Source of the DNA: Candidatus Altarchaeales archaeon WOR_SM1_SCG
GTDB lineage: Archaea; Altiarchaeota; Altiarchaeia; IMC4; WOR-SM1-SCG
Length of the DNA stretch: 60,809 bases
Direction of reading: 5' to 3'
NCBI GenBank assembly: GCA_001723845.1
Contig: MCBE01000217.1
Span: 1-60,809, forward strand
The notes under the pieces were generated by a model that did no database searches, was not told the origin of the DNA, and saw only the letters and a list, made by a program, of their open reading frames with translations. Below are positions 26,526-34,651 of the stretch, one piece after another. Every line of letters starts with the position of its first letter. Within the stretch, counting starts at the first letter, position 1. The translations under genes and the position numbers were made by a program.

Positions 26526-26900
26526 ATGAGAGGAGTTAATAAAAATACAATTTACGGACATCTAAAAAAGTTCCAAGAAAAAGCAGGCGGATATACAGGA
26601 AATGACATCTTCAAATTAGCCAAAGAATTTAATGTTAATAGGAAGACGTTAAACAGAAATATAGAAAAATGGGCTGAAACTGACACACGATTTTTGGATA
26701 TTAAATATCTTGGAAAGCGTTATATTTCATTAACTCTGGATGAGGCATTTGAAATAGAACGCAATCTTATGGACAATCCGCTAATGGTCAAAAAATATTT
26801 GCTTGAAAGCATCAACGCAAATAGAGTTCGTAATGATTTGGTGCCTTTGCCAAAGACATCATTCTATGAGGGAAGTTTAAAAAATTATTCTGCAACATGA
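26526..26900 (+). CDS. HTH-containing protein, possibly a transposase N-terminal fragment
   Basis: 124 residues. F-K-L-A-K-E-F-N-V-N-R-K-T-L-N-R-N-I is a good helix-turn-helix (about 36-53), and the end V-P-L-P-K-T-S-F-Y-E-G-S-L-K-N-Y resembles the start of a transposase/integrase linker. The stop overlaps an ATG of a tiny ORF (ATGA). It may be the surviving N-terminal domain of a mobile-element protein, or a small regulator of the neighbouring toxin modules. Confidence 0.45.
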   Translation: MRGVNKNTIYGHLKKFQEKAGGYTGNDIFKLAKEFNVNRKTLNRNIEKWAETDTRFLDIKYLGKRYISLTLDEAFEIERNLMDNPLMVKKYLLESINANRVRNDLVPLPKTSFYEGSLKNYSAT

Positions 26901-26989
26901 ATCACTGGCTTGAGCAGTTAGGTGTTAAGCCCCGGGTGCATTGGTCAGGGAATCGTGTCATAGTCTTTAAATTTAAAGATTTGAAGTAA
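26897..26989 (+). CDS. 30-residue ORF overlapping the HTH gene
   Basis: ATG at 26897 overlaps the TGA of the HTH gene; TAA at 26987. The product begins M-N-H-W-L-E-Q-L-G-V-K-P and ends V-F-K-F-K-D-L-K. It could be a decayed continuation of the HTH gene in another frame. Low confidence that it is an independent gene. Confidence 0.3.
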   Translation: MNHWLEQLGVKPRVHWSGNRVIVFKFKDLK

Positions 26990-27041
26990 ATTGGATTATG
27001 TCATCAAAAACTCTGCTAATAAATTATGAATTATTATAAAA

Positions 27042-27182
27042 ATTAAATTTTTTAATCACGGATGCCCCCCAACCACCCCAAGCCCCTCTTTCTCCCGAAA
27101 CCCGCACATTAGATTCATATTCTGCACCGCCTGCCCTGATGCACCCTTAATTAAATTATCAATTGCTGACATCACAAGAATT
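27042..27182 (-). pseudogene. Copy 1 of the argC 3' end
   Basis: 141 bases aligned without gaps to 31771-31911. On the minus strand it encodes [20 protein letters not shown] and the remaining ArgC C-terminus with the same stop codon, protein-identical to argC; all differences are silent. It lies 4.7 kb from the real argC end. Confidence 0.93.
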
Positions 27183-27236
27183 TACCAGATATTTTTATAA
27201 TTATTTGTAATATATTATATAATACACAGATAAAAA

Positions 27237-27455
27237 ATGGTATACAAAACAATAAGCATCTCAGGTGAGGTTTATTCAAAACTTCTGGCATTAAAGAGAA
27301 GCAATGAATCTTTTTCGGATTTATTTTTAAGGGTTACAAAAAAGGAAAAACCGAAGTTGAGAAATTTTTACGGAAAATGGAAGATGAGTGACAAAGAAGA
27401 GGAGAGTATCTTAAAGGACATAAATAGTTTGTGGAGCAGTTGGGAAATGGATTAA
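27237..27455 (+). CDS. VapB-type antitoxin
   Basis: 72 residues: K-T-I-S-I-S-G-E-V-Y-S-K-L-L-A-L-K forms the ribbon-helix-helix strand and first helix, then S-F-S-D-L-F-L-R-V. The tail S-D-K-E-E-E-S-I-L would occupy the toxin active site. Seven bases separate it from the VapC gene. A TATA-like AATATATTATATAA at 27209-27222 precedes the ATG. The pair is flanked by argC tail copies. Confidence 0.85.
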   Translation: MVYKTISISGEVYSKLLALKRSNESFSDLFLRVTKKEKPKLRNFYGKWKMSDKEEESILKDINSLWSSWEMD

Positions 27456-27462
27456 TAAAAAG

Positions 27463-27852
27463 ATGAAAATTTTAGACACCGATATTTTAATCAGTATTTT
27501 GAGAGGAAAGAAAGATGCAGAGGATGTTTTGGATTATTTAAGCGGAGAGGATATTGCAATAAGTTCCATCACCGCATTTGAACTATATTACGGTGCATTT
27601 AAGTCAGAAAGAACATCCGAGAATATCAAAGAGGTTGACAGTTTGCTTTCCTCTTACCAGGTTATCAATTTTGATAAGAATGCTTCAAAAGAGGCAGGAA
27701 AAATTCATTCAAAATTAGAAAAATCGGGGAAAGGTATCGGAATAAGAGATGTCATGATCGGGGCAATCTGCCTGTTGAACGATGCGGGTCTGATAACCAG
27801 AAATGTGAGGCATTACAGCAGGATTGAAGGGTTGAGGATTGAGAAGTGGTGA
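27463..27852 (+). CDS. VapC-type PIN-domain RNase toxin
   Basis: 129 residues: I-L-D-T-D-I-L-I (first acid), I-T-A-F-E-L-Y-Y-G (Glu), G-I-G-I-R-D-V-M-I-G-A-I-C (third acid) and T-R-N-V-R-H-Y at the end. All PIN catalytic acids are present, so it is probably active against tRNA or rRNA when not bound by its antitoxin just upstream. Confidence 0.9.
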   Translation: MKILDTDILISILRGKKDAEDVLDYLSGEDIAISSITAFELYYGAFKSERTSENIKEVDSLLSSYQVINFDKNASKEAGKIHSKLEKSGKGIGIRDVMIGAICLLNDAGLITRNVRHYSRIEGLRIEKW

Positions 27853-27867
27853 TTTCGCAGCGATACT

Positions 27868-28054
27868 TTAAAGCGACTCTTTATGCCTTTCAGCAATACC
27901 TTTTTTAATCAAGTTACCGATTTCTTCCGCACCCATATCGGTAAGTTCGCTTTTGCCTGTGATTTCATCCATCATTTTAATTTTCTGTGCATACTCAAGC
28001 ATCGCCTGTCGTGCGACCTCACTCCATTTTATTTCAGGGTGTGTTTTTATTCTA
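27868..28054 (-). pseudogene. Remnant of a VapB-like antitoxin
   Basis: The minus-strand frame reads P-E-I-K-W-S-E-V-A-R-Q-A-M-L-E-Y then T-D-M-G-A-E-E-I-G-N-L-I-K and TAA. It matches the middle and end of the antitoxin at 31472-31711 (I-N-W-S-E-V-A-R-Q-S-F), but the N-terminal ribbon with the start codon is missing. No toxin partner follows. Confidence 0.65.
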
Positions 28055-28074
28055 ATATTGTCTTTTCAGGTTAT

Positions 28075-28407
28075 TTATCTTTCTTCAGCACCCCATTTGA
28101 GTTTAAATATACCTAAATTTAACTCTACACCAAAATGTCGCTTATAATTATCTTTATTTTCTAATATATCAAAACCAGGATTTGTTAGTCTAATATCTTT
28201 CCAATTTGATCTTGGAGTTTCGGGAGGAATTGCATCTATAAGCCTTTCATTATAGAGCTTATTCAATGCATTATTTGTCCTTGACCTATTTAATTTTAGC
28301 TTTTTGCGAAGAGCAATACTACTATCCACACTCGAATATTCTTCTCTTATATAATACAACCAAGCCAATATCTTGCCTGCATCCCTACCAGTTAGTTTAT
28401 TTGCCAT
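28075..28407 (-). CDS. Winged-helix protein
   Basis: 110 residues from the ATG at 28407 (CTAAAATG context; a GTG-type start 12 bases upstream is less likely). S-I-A-L-R-K-K-L-K-L-N-R-S-R-T-N-N-A-L-N-K-L is a helix-turn-helix followed by a wing (E-R-L-I-D-A...W-K-D-I-R-L-T-N-P-G). A DNA-binding regulator is likely. It is downstream of, and on the same strand as, the large PIN membrane protein and may belong to the same module. Confidence 0.6.
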   Translation of the reverse strand: MANKLTGRDAGKILAWLYYIREEYSSVDSSIALRKKLKLNRSRTNNALNKLYNERLIDAIPPETPRSNWKDIRLTNPGFDILENKDNYKRHFGVELNLGIFKLKWGAEER

Positions 28408-28512
28408 TTTAGATACCAAATTTTATGTGTGTTATTTATATATTTGATTATGCATGAAAATATTGAAACAAAAAATTTAAAGATGATAGAGATTTATGAT
28501 AGATACGCATTT

Positions 28513-30837
28513 TTATTTACTATTCTTTTTTAACTTAGTATAGTAATAATAAATTCCAATAACATAAAATAAAAAGCTTAATACACCCATCCCTATCTTG
28601 TACATTATATCGAGGGGTATATAATATAAAACAACAGAAGTGCACAACATAAGAATAGTAGCAAGTAAGCACAAATTTTTATTTCTTTTTATCTTATTAG
28701 ATATTCGCTTCATTTGATCGTAAAATAATAAATTAATAACCCAAAAAATAATAAGGAGTTCAAGTATTATAATCATTATAAAGGCATTGGTGTTAAGACC
28801 CTGTAAGAAAACTATACAATCAAAAAATATGATTACTAAAAGTAATAAACCAATCTTTAATAAATCTGTTGTTCGTGTTAAGTTATCTAATTTCTTATGA
28901 AAATCGTTAATTGTTTTATCTTTTTCACTTAACTTACCTGCTTGATCACCAATTGTTTTATCTTTTTCACTTAACTTACCTGCTTGATCACCAATTGTTT
29001 TATCTTTTTCACTTAACTTACCTTCTTGATCACTAATTGTTTTATCTTTTTCACTTAACTTACCTTCTTGATCACTAATTGTTTTATCTTTTTCTTTCAA
29101 TTTTGATTTAAGTTTTTCATCTTTTTTTACTTTATTTTTGATTTCTTCCATTATTTCATTAGATCCTTCAGGATATTTTTCCAAATCAAAAGCATCGTCA
29201 TCAGGTTTATCAGACTCTTTAGTTATAAGTTCCATGACATAATGGCTACCCATTGTTTTTGCAATTTCTTCGGTGGTTAAGTCTTCGTCATCCATCCAAG
29301 GTCCAATTAACTTTAATTTATCAAAGGTTATAACAGGAGGTACCCTCGTTAATCTGCGGATTAGCAAATCATTAAAAACTTCCATACAATCCTTATTAGC
29401 AATATCTGGAGCTAATAACGTGGAAATCATTTCTATCCATTTTTGAAAGTATATACTCATATGAACGGATCCTTCCCCAAAATATTCTCGGTTTACATAA
29501 TATAAACTTCTATCACAGGTTATAAACCAGTAGTTAGGAATCACAGAGGATTCTTCTTCCTTTTCCCTTAATTTTTCCATTAATAATAAATGATATGCAT
29601 CATGTTCTGCTGTTTTTTTGTTTTTCTTACTTCCCTGCGCTATCACCAATGACGTGAGTTCGTCCATTTCAGATTCTGTATACATACCCTCATAGGATTT
29701 TTCATCAATTGAGATATTGTAAACGTTTTTCAAAATTGATCTGGTTTGTTGCTTTAGTTTCATATAATAAGCATCCCATTTTAATGTTGGATTTTCATAT
29801 TTTTTACTAAAAAAATCCGTAAAAAAAATTGAGGGGAATATCTTTTCAAGTTTGTGATATGTTCTATTATGTAACTTATTTATTTTTGTTTTATATTCTT
29901 GATAAGAATTATTAGAGTGATCTAGAACATCAAAATATTCCTCTTCAGTCCTTTTTGTATATAATACATTTATTCCTAAATCCTTCGTTAATTCTATTAA
30001 TTTTTTGATTCCGAGATGAAAATCGTTATTGATTAATAGCGAAATTGTAACATTTGTATCCAAATATACCACATTTTTTGAAAAGTTCTCTTTTAGAAGC
30101 ATATTACATTCAGGATCAAAATTCAATATCTCAAGTATATAATAACTCTGAGCCAGTGAATATAAATATTTGGACATTTCTATGTTCTGATTGAGAATTA
30201 AATCTTTGATAACACCCATTTCTATATTTTTTAATTCTTCATTTTCAGAACTTACAACTATTTTTTCCAATAATAATTGAAAATCCATACCAACAAAGTA
30301 ATCATAATCATCAGTTTTATGATTTAATATCTTTCCTGCAAAACCAATATCTCTGATATTTGGCCCAATACCTTGCTCGCGAAATAGAATCCCCAATACA
30401 TTTCGAAAATCTGATATAATCCCTCTTTTTTCTTTCATGTCTAATTTTCCGAATCGTTCTTTGATATTTGAAATTAATTTTTGCTCAATATCCATTCTAT
30501 TCGTTTCATATTCCTCTTCATGTTCATCTAATTCTGTTTGTTTATTAGCAGATAACGAATATTTAACTCCACTATATGTTTGATTAGGATTTATATATTC
30601 CCTCTCTTCTAATCTTTTTAGTGCCTCTTTTATTTTGTCTTTGGAAACTTTTTTGATGCCGAGGTTATTCTCGATATTAGATATAATTTCGTTCTCACTT
30701 AGCTTCTCATCCGCACTTTTTAATGCAATCATTAGTAAATAGTCATATAACTCATCTCTTATCTCATCAGTCTCTCGGTTTAAAACAAAAACTTGTAATT
30801 TCATCAACGCCCTTTTGGTTTGCTCCACATCATACAT
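28513..30837 (-). CDS. Large PIN-domain protein with coiled-coil repeats and membrane anchor
   Basis: 774 residues. The N-terminus (about 1-100) looks like a winged helix. A PIN-like nuclease domain starts near residue 255 with V-V-Y-L-D-T-N-V-T-I-S-L-L, continues with Y-T-K-R-T-E-E-E-Y, A-E-H-D-A-Y-H-L-L and ends near W-F-I-T-C-D-R-S-L-Y-Y-V, giving four acids in the right order. Residues about 575-650 hold a 14-residue repeat, L-S-E-K-D-K-T-I-(S/G)-D-Q-(E/A)-G-K, about four times. Four membrane segments occupy the last 130 residues. The layout suggests a membrane-tethered RNase with a stalk, plausibly a defence effector. It is embedded between two copies of the argC 3' end. Confidence 0.65.
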   Translation of the reverse strand: MYDVEQTKRALMKLQVFVLNRETDEIRDELYDYLLMIALKSADEKLSENEIISNIENNLGIKKVSKDKIKEALKRLEEREYINPNQTYSGVKYSLSANKQTELDEHEEEYETNRMDIEQKLISNIKERFGKLDMKEKRGIISDFRNVLGILFREQGIGPNIRDIGFAGKILNHKTDDYDYFVGMDFQLLLEKIVVSSENEELKNIEMGVIKDLILNQNIEMSKYLYSLAQSYYILEILNFDPECNMLLKENFSKNVVYLDTNVTISLLINNDFHLGIKKLIELTKDLGINVLYTKRTEEEYFDVLDHSNNSYQEYKTKINKLHNRTYHKLEKIFPSIFFTDFFSKKYENPTLKWDAYYMKLKQQTRSILKNVYNISIDEKSYEGMYTESEMDELTSLVIAQGSKKNKKTAEHDAYHLLLMEKLREKEEESSVIPNYWFITCDRSLYYVNREYFGEGSVHMSIYFQKWIEMISTLLAPDIANKDCMEVFNDLLIRRLTRVPPVITFDKLKLIGPWMDDEDLTTEEIAKTMGSHYVMELITKESDKPDDDAFDLEKYPEGSNEIMEEIKNKVKKDEKLKSKLKEKDKTISDQEGKLSEKDKTISDQEGKLSEKDKTIGDQAGKLSEKDKTIGDQAGKLSEKDKTINDFHKKLDNLTRTTDLLKIGLLLLVIIFFDCIVFLQGLNTNAFIMIIILELLIIFWVINLLFYDQMKRISNKIKRNKNLCLLATILMLCTSVVLYYIPLDIMYKIGMGVLSFLFYVIGIYYYYTKLKKNSK
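28910..29077. repeat. Four tandem 42-bp units in the PIN-membrane gene
   Basis: Units start at 28910, 28952, 28994 and 29036, with a partial unit from 29078, each beginning ATTGTTTTATCTTTTTCACTT. Two have ...GCTTGATCACC and two ...TCTTGATCACT. Each encodes 14 coiled-coil residues. Confidence 0.9.
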
Positions 30838-31000
30838 TTTAAGTGATTTTCAAAATATTTAGGGAATGTTTGTATTTTACGTTAAATTTTGATTTGAATG
30901 AACTCGCTATTTTTCTGTTCCCCTAAACTATTAAAGTCCATTAATTAAATATTGAAAATCAAAGTAAAAATATACTCACCAAATGAATAACTCAGTAATT

Positions 31001-31069
31001 AAAATTCACGGATGCTCCTCAACCATCCAAAGTCCTTCTTTCTCGCGAAACCCGCGCATCAAATTCACA
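31001..31069 (-). pseudogene. Copy 2 of the argC 3' end (more diverged)
   Basis: The minus strand reads [19 protein letters not shown] and TGA, against [19 protein letters not shown] for argC. It directly abuts the stop codon of the PIN toxin at 31070. This copy is clearly older than copy 1 because it carries amino-acid changes. Confidence 0.85.
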
Positions 31070-31471
31070 TCACAATTCTGCAATCTCATGAGTAGGATAA
31101 ACTTTTACAATATTTTGTTTCTTTTTAATGGGTCCGTCATTAGACCAGACCGCAATATTCAATTTCAATGCAAGTGCAATGTAAGGCACATCTTTAACAT
31201 CCGGAGAGATCGCTTTTGCTTTCTCTATAAATGGTTCAATCTCTTCAAATGGTACAAGCACAATTCGTCTCTGGAATAATTCCAATAGTTCATCAAATTC
31301 TCCATCAGTTCTTTCTGTCTTCTTTTTGATAAGTTCTCTGTATTTTTCAAATTAAATGAAAATAAATTCTGGCGCATAGAGATGTAAATCATTCCTGAAC
31401 AGAAGTTCAGATGTAATACCCCTCTTGATTAGTGCTGCAAAAAGTATATTTGCGTCAACAACAAGATCCAT
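31070..31471 (-). pseudogene. PIN-domain toxin with one in-frame TAA
   Basis: The 134-codon frame from ATG 31471 to TGA 31070 starts M-D-L-V-V-D-A-N-I-L-F-A-A-L and carries D-V-P-Y-I-A-L-A-L and W-S-N-D-G later, so all PIN motifs are present. One codon after A-P-E-F-I-F-I is TAA, where E would be expected before F-E-K-Y-R-E. The ATG follows the antitoxin's stop directly (TAAATG). Probably an inactivated toxin, which the linked antitoxin gene has outlived. Confidence 0.8.
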
Positions 31472-31711
31472 TTACTCCACCTCGCCTGAAACTGAAACAT
31501 ATCTTTTAGTAAGTTTTTTATTTAAATCCGCACCCAACTTCAATGCTTCTTCTTCCGTGAGTGTGCTTTTTGCCTTAAACTTTCTTAAAAATTCCAAATC
31601 ATCTATTTTTTGCATAAATGATTGTCTTGCTACCTCAGACCAGTTAATTCCAGAGAATGACTCCATCCTGTGTTTTAGTTCACCCGGAACTGCTAATGTT
31701 ATTGTCGCCAT
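31472..31711 (-). CDS. VapB-like antitoxin
   Basis: 79 residues: M-A-T-I-T-L-A-V-P-G-E-L-K ribbon, I-N-W-S-E-V-A-R-Q-S-F helix, then A-K-S-T-L-T-E-E-E-A-L-K-L-G. It precedes the interrupted PIN toxin with no gap. The start context (AAAAATG) is leaderless-like. Confidence 0.85.
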   Translation of the reverse strand: MATITLAVPGELKHRMESFSGINWSEVARQSFMQKIDDLEFLRKFKAKSTLTEEEALKLGADLNKKLTKRYVSVSGEVE

Positions 31712-31784
31712 TTTTAATATATTTGTTTAAATTATGTGTATATAAATAAATTATGTGTGAATATATAAATATTAAATTTTTTAA

Positions 31785-32819
31785 TCACGGATGCCCCCCA
31801 ACCACCCCCAGCCCCTCTTTCTCCCTAAACCCGCACATCAAATTCATGTTCTGCACCGCCTGCCCTGATGCACCCTTAATCAAATTATCAATCGCAGACA
31901 TCACAAGGATTCTTCTGCCGTGCAAATCAAAATCAATACCAATATCGCAGTAATTCGTGTTCACGACATTCTTCACATAAGGCACATCGGTAAGTCGTAT
32001 AAACGGTTCATCCTTATAAAATTTTTCATAAATTTCAATTAATTTTTCTTTTTCAAAATTATCCTCCTCGTTTACAAAAACATGAATGTTATTTAAAATT
32101 CCTCTTACAATCGGCATTAATGTCGGCGTGAATGAGACCTTTAAGTCAATATTTGAATATCTTTTAAGCGCGCTTTCTATTTCAGGTCTGTGCCTGTGGT
32201 CTGTTGTCTTGTACGGTTTTAAGTTTTCATATACTTCCGAGAAATGGAGAAAATTGCTTAAAGCCGCTCCCGCACCTGATGTTCCTGACTTTGCGTCAAC
32301 CACAATTTTATTTAAATCAAATTTACCTTTAAATTTTTCACTCAAAAGCGGGGCAATTCCAAGAACCGCTGCCGTGACATAGCATCCCGGATTTGCGACA
32401 AGAATTGAATTTTTTATTTTATCCCTGAAAAGTTCAGGCAAGCCGTAAGCTGCTTTATTCAAGAGTTCCGGGCATTTGTGAACGAGTTTATAAACCTTCT
32501 CATAAATTTCTTTTTCAAGCCGGAAGTCGGCACTCATATCAATAACCTTAATCCCCCGCTCAAGCAGCCCGGGGATAATTTCCATTGCTTTACCGTTTGG
32601 CGTGCAGGTGAAAACAACATCCGAATCAATTTCCTTGATTTTCGGGTTTACAAATTTTTCACCGTAAATATTTTTTAAATTCTCATGTACGGAGGAAACC
32701 GGTTTTCCTTTATACACTCTTGATGTGGGAATTATTTTTTCAATTTCATTATGATTCACCAGAAGCCGTAAAAGTTCGCTTCCCGTATAGCCCGATGCCC
32801 CGATAATTGTAACTTTCAT
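31785..32819 (-). CDS. argC: N-acetyl-gamma-glutamyl-phosphate reductase
   Basis: 344 residues. I-I-G-A-S-G-Y-T-G-S-E-L is the NADP-binding loop, V-A-N-P-G-C-Y-V-T-A has the catalytic Cys, and T-T-D-H-R-H-R-P-E-I and P-T-L-M-P-I-V-R-G-I are conserved. It reduces N-acetylglutamyl phosphate in arginine synthesis (or the LysW-linked analogue). Its last 141 bases are found again at 27042 and, more diverged, its last 70 bases at 31001, so the island downstream consists of modules each ending in an argC terminus. Confidence 0.95.
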   Translation of the reverse strand: MKVTIIGASGYTGSELLRLLVNHNEIEKIIPTSRVYKGKPVSSVHENLKNIYGEKFVNPKIKEIDSDVVFTCTPNGKAMEIIPGLLERGIKVIDMSADFRLEKEIYEKVYKLVHKCPELLNKAAYGLPELFRDKIKNSILVANPGCYVTAAVLGIAPLLSEKFKGKFDLNKIVVDAKSGTSGAGAALSNFLHFSEVYENLKPYKTTDHRHRPEIESALKRYSNIDLKVSFTPTLMPIVRGILNNIHVFVNEEDNFEKEKLIEIYEKFYKDEPFIRLTDVPYVKNVVNTNYCDIGIDFDLHGRRILVMSAIDNLIKGASGQAVQNMNLMCGFREKEGLGVVGGHP

Positions 32820-32830
32820 TTTTAATTATA

Positions 32831-33154
32831 TCAATCATCTTTTTTAAAGCCGTAAGCAATTCCGATTCGTTTTGCATAAACCGCTGTTCTTGTTATTATC
32901 ATGAAAAATATCGCGATAAATACGCCGTTTAGAATCCTGTAAAGTTCAACATCCAGTTCAATTATCCCGACAGACACGCAAAAAGTCCATACCGCATAAG
33001 AAAAGGCATATCCTGCAATTGCGAATACATGCATAAAAAGCGTCCTTATAAGACCTTCGGTAAGATTTTTTATCCCCTGGTATATCCAGATTAAAGATAA
33101 AAGCCCCATACCTGCTATGATATAAATTACGATGTAGTATATTGTGTCTATCAT
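32831..33154 (-). CDS. Small integral membrane protein
   Basis: 107 residues with three membrane segments (about 5-25, 37-61 and 72-92) and a charged C-terminus F-K-K-D-D. No family recognised. It is separated from the next upstream gene by a single base or so, so it is co-transcribed with the RecA-like gene. Similar pairs are known in archaeal signal-transduction gene sets. Confidence 0.6.
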   Translation of the reverse strand: MIDTIYYIVIYIIAGMGLLSLIWIYQGIKNLTEGLIRTLFMHVFAIAGYAFSYAVWTFCVSVGIIELDVELYRILNGVFIAIFFMIITRTAVYAKRIGIAYGFKKDD

Positions 33155-33155
33155 T

Positions 33156-33734
33156 TTATTCTACTATTATAATTTTATCGCAGAATTGTGCAAGGAATGG
33201 AATAATTTTTTCCTCTGTTCCTGCGTTTAATGACATTAAAATTCCTTTTAAATTACTGATTCGCATTCTTATTGTTAAGAAATGCTGGAATTTTTTGGCG
33301 GTTCCCGAGGAATTGTAAATATATAATGCGGATACCGAGTCAACAAATAAAAATCCCTTCTTGTTTTTTGATGCCCGGATGGACTCATCTATCGCAACAC
33401 CCAGGTCGCTTATTTCCTTCGGCGAGGGAATAAATAAACAATTTTTTGTTCGCTCATGATTGCCCTTTTTTGTTTTTGTCACAAGGTCAATAAAAAACAA
33501 CTTACCCGTATCTACGCCTGCATCGTGCAGTGCATTTGAAATCAAATCAAAGGGTTTATCAAAAGTGATATAAAGACCTGAATTTTTCTCTTCATTACAT
33601 AATAATTTTAAAATTTTAATGTTCGTGCTTTCATACCTGTCTTCCGGCGAGACGATTAAAACTATAAAGTCATCAGGAAGGTCTTTCAGGTGCTTCCCTA
33701 AATCCGCTAAATTAATTTTATCTTTACAACCCAT
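33156..33734 (-). CDS. RecA-like fold protein without P-loop (copy 1)
   Basis: 192 residues. F-I-V-L-I-V-S-P-E-D-R-Y-E-S-T-N takes the place of the Walker A strand-loop, L-F-F-I-D and F-L-F-V-D-S-V-S-A-L are later core strands, and R-M-R-I-S-N-L-K-G-I-L-M-S-L follows. The family (RAD55/KaiC-like, near DUF835) occurs beside archaeal signalling proteins. The lack of G-x-x-x-x-G-K argues against normal ATP hydrolysis. It is about 80% identical to the next gene. Confidence 0.65.
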   Translation of the reverse strand: MGCKDKINLADLGKHLKDLPDDFIVLIVSPEDRYESTNIKILKLLCNEEKNSGLYITFDKPFDLISNALHDAGVDTGKLFFIDLVTKTKKGNHERTKNCLFIPSPKEISDLGVAIDESIRASKNKKGFLFVDSVSALYIYNSSGTAKKFQHFLTIRMRISNLKGILMSLNAGTEEKIIPFLAQFCDKIIIVE

Positions 33735-33798
33735 CTTATAATTATAATTATTTAGGTTTTAATATTGTTATATTGCAGTGAAAAATTAAATATAATTT

Positions 33799-34377
33799 TT
33801 ATTGAACACTTATGGTTTTATCGCAGAATTGTGCAAGGAACGAAACGATTTCTTTTTCCGTTTCCCCGGGCAGTGACATTAAAATTCCTTTTAAATTACC
33901 GATCCGCATTCTTATTGTTAAGAAATGCTGGAATTTTTTGGCGGTTCCCGCGGAATTGTAGAAGTATAATGCGGATACTGAGTCAACAAATAAAAATTTT
34001 TTATTATTCATTGAAGCATGAATGGACTCATCTATCGCAATACCCAGGTCGCTTATTTCCTTCGGCGAGGGAATAAACAAACAATTTTCTGTTCGCTCGT
34101 AGCTGCCTTTTTTTGTTTTTGTCACAAGGTCAATAAAAAACAACTTACTCGTATCTACGCCTGCATCGTGCAGTGTCTTTGAAACCAGATCATAGGGTTT
34201 ATCAAAAGTGATATAAAGACCCGGACTTTTCTCCTCATTGCATAATAATTTTAAAATTTCAATGTTCGTGCTTTCATATTTATCTTCCGGCGAGACAATT
34301 AAAACTATAAAATTATCCGGGATATTTTTTAAATGTTTTCCTAACTCCGAAAGATTAATTTTATCATCATGTATCAT
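33799..34377 (-). CDS. RecA-like fold protein without P-loop (copy 2)
   Basis: 192 residues from the ATG at 34377, chosen because the homologous copy starts at the same place (K-M-I-H-D-D-K-I-N-L-S-E-L versus M-G-C-K-D-K-I-N-L-A-D-L); a longer frame from 34440 would add a hydrophobic 21-residue leader. It keeps F-L-F-V-D-S-V-S-A-L and lacks a P-loop. A tandem duplicate of 33156-33734. Confidence 0.65.
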   Translation of the reverse strand: MIHDDKINLSELGKHLKNIPDNFIVLIVSPEDKYESTNIEILKLLCNEEKSPGLYITFDKPYDLVSKTLHDAGVDTSKLFFIDLVTKTKKGSYERTENCLFIPSPKEISDLGIAIDESIHASMNNKKFLFVDSVSALYFYNSAGTAKKFQHFLTIRMRIGNLKGILMSLPGETEKEIVSFLAQFCDKTISVQ

Positions 34378-34536
34378 CTTATTAATATATGGTAATATTA
34401 TTAAATTTAGAATTATTGGAATATATAAACAATTTAACAATTTTATTTCTTAATAAATAATTGAATAATTTGTGATCGCTTAATCTTGTGATAAGGATTC
34501 GTTGTTTAAATACTGTTTTAGGGCACACAACAAAAA

Positions 34537-34605
34537 AACCACAGGATTAAGACGCTCCCCCGGTAAGCACCGCAGCAGAAGATGTATTGAACCAGGAGTT
34601 CTAAA
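34537..34605 (-). pseudogene. Second copy of an internal K+ channel gene segment
   Basis: 69 bases align without gaps to 35623-35691. The minus strand reads E-L-L-V-Q-Y-I-F-C-C-G-A-Y-R-G-S-V-L-I-L-W, against E-L-P-V-Q-Y-I-F-G-Y-G-T-Y-W-W-G-V-L-I-L-W in the channel. It has diverged more than the gene-end copies elsewhere and lies upstream of the thioredoxin-like gene. Confidence 0.8.
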
Positions 34606-34651
34606 TCAAACTTGATAAATTTGAATATCAATTAAATTTAATAGTTAATTT

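Noticed and set aside
28910-29077. Regular 42-bp repeats that could suggest a CRISPR array
   Set aside because: The units are directly tandem with no spacers and lie in frame in a coding region as coiled-coil repeats.
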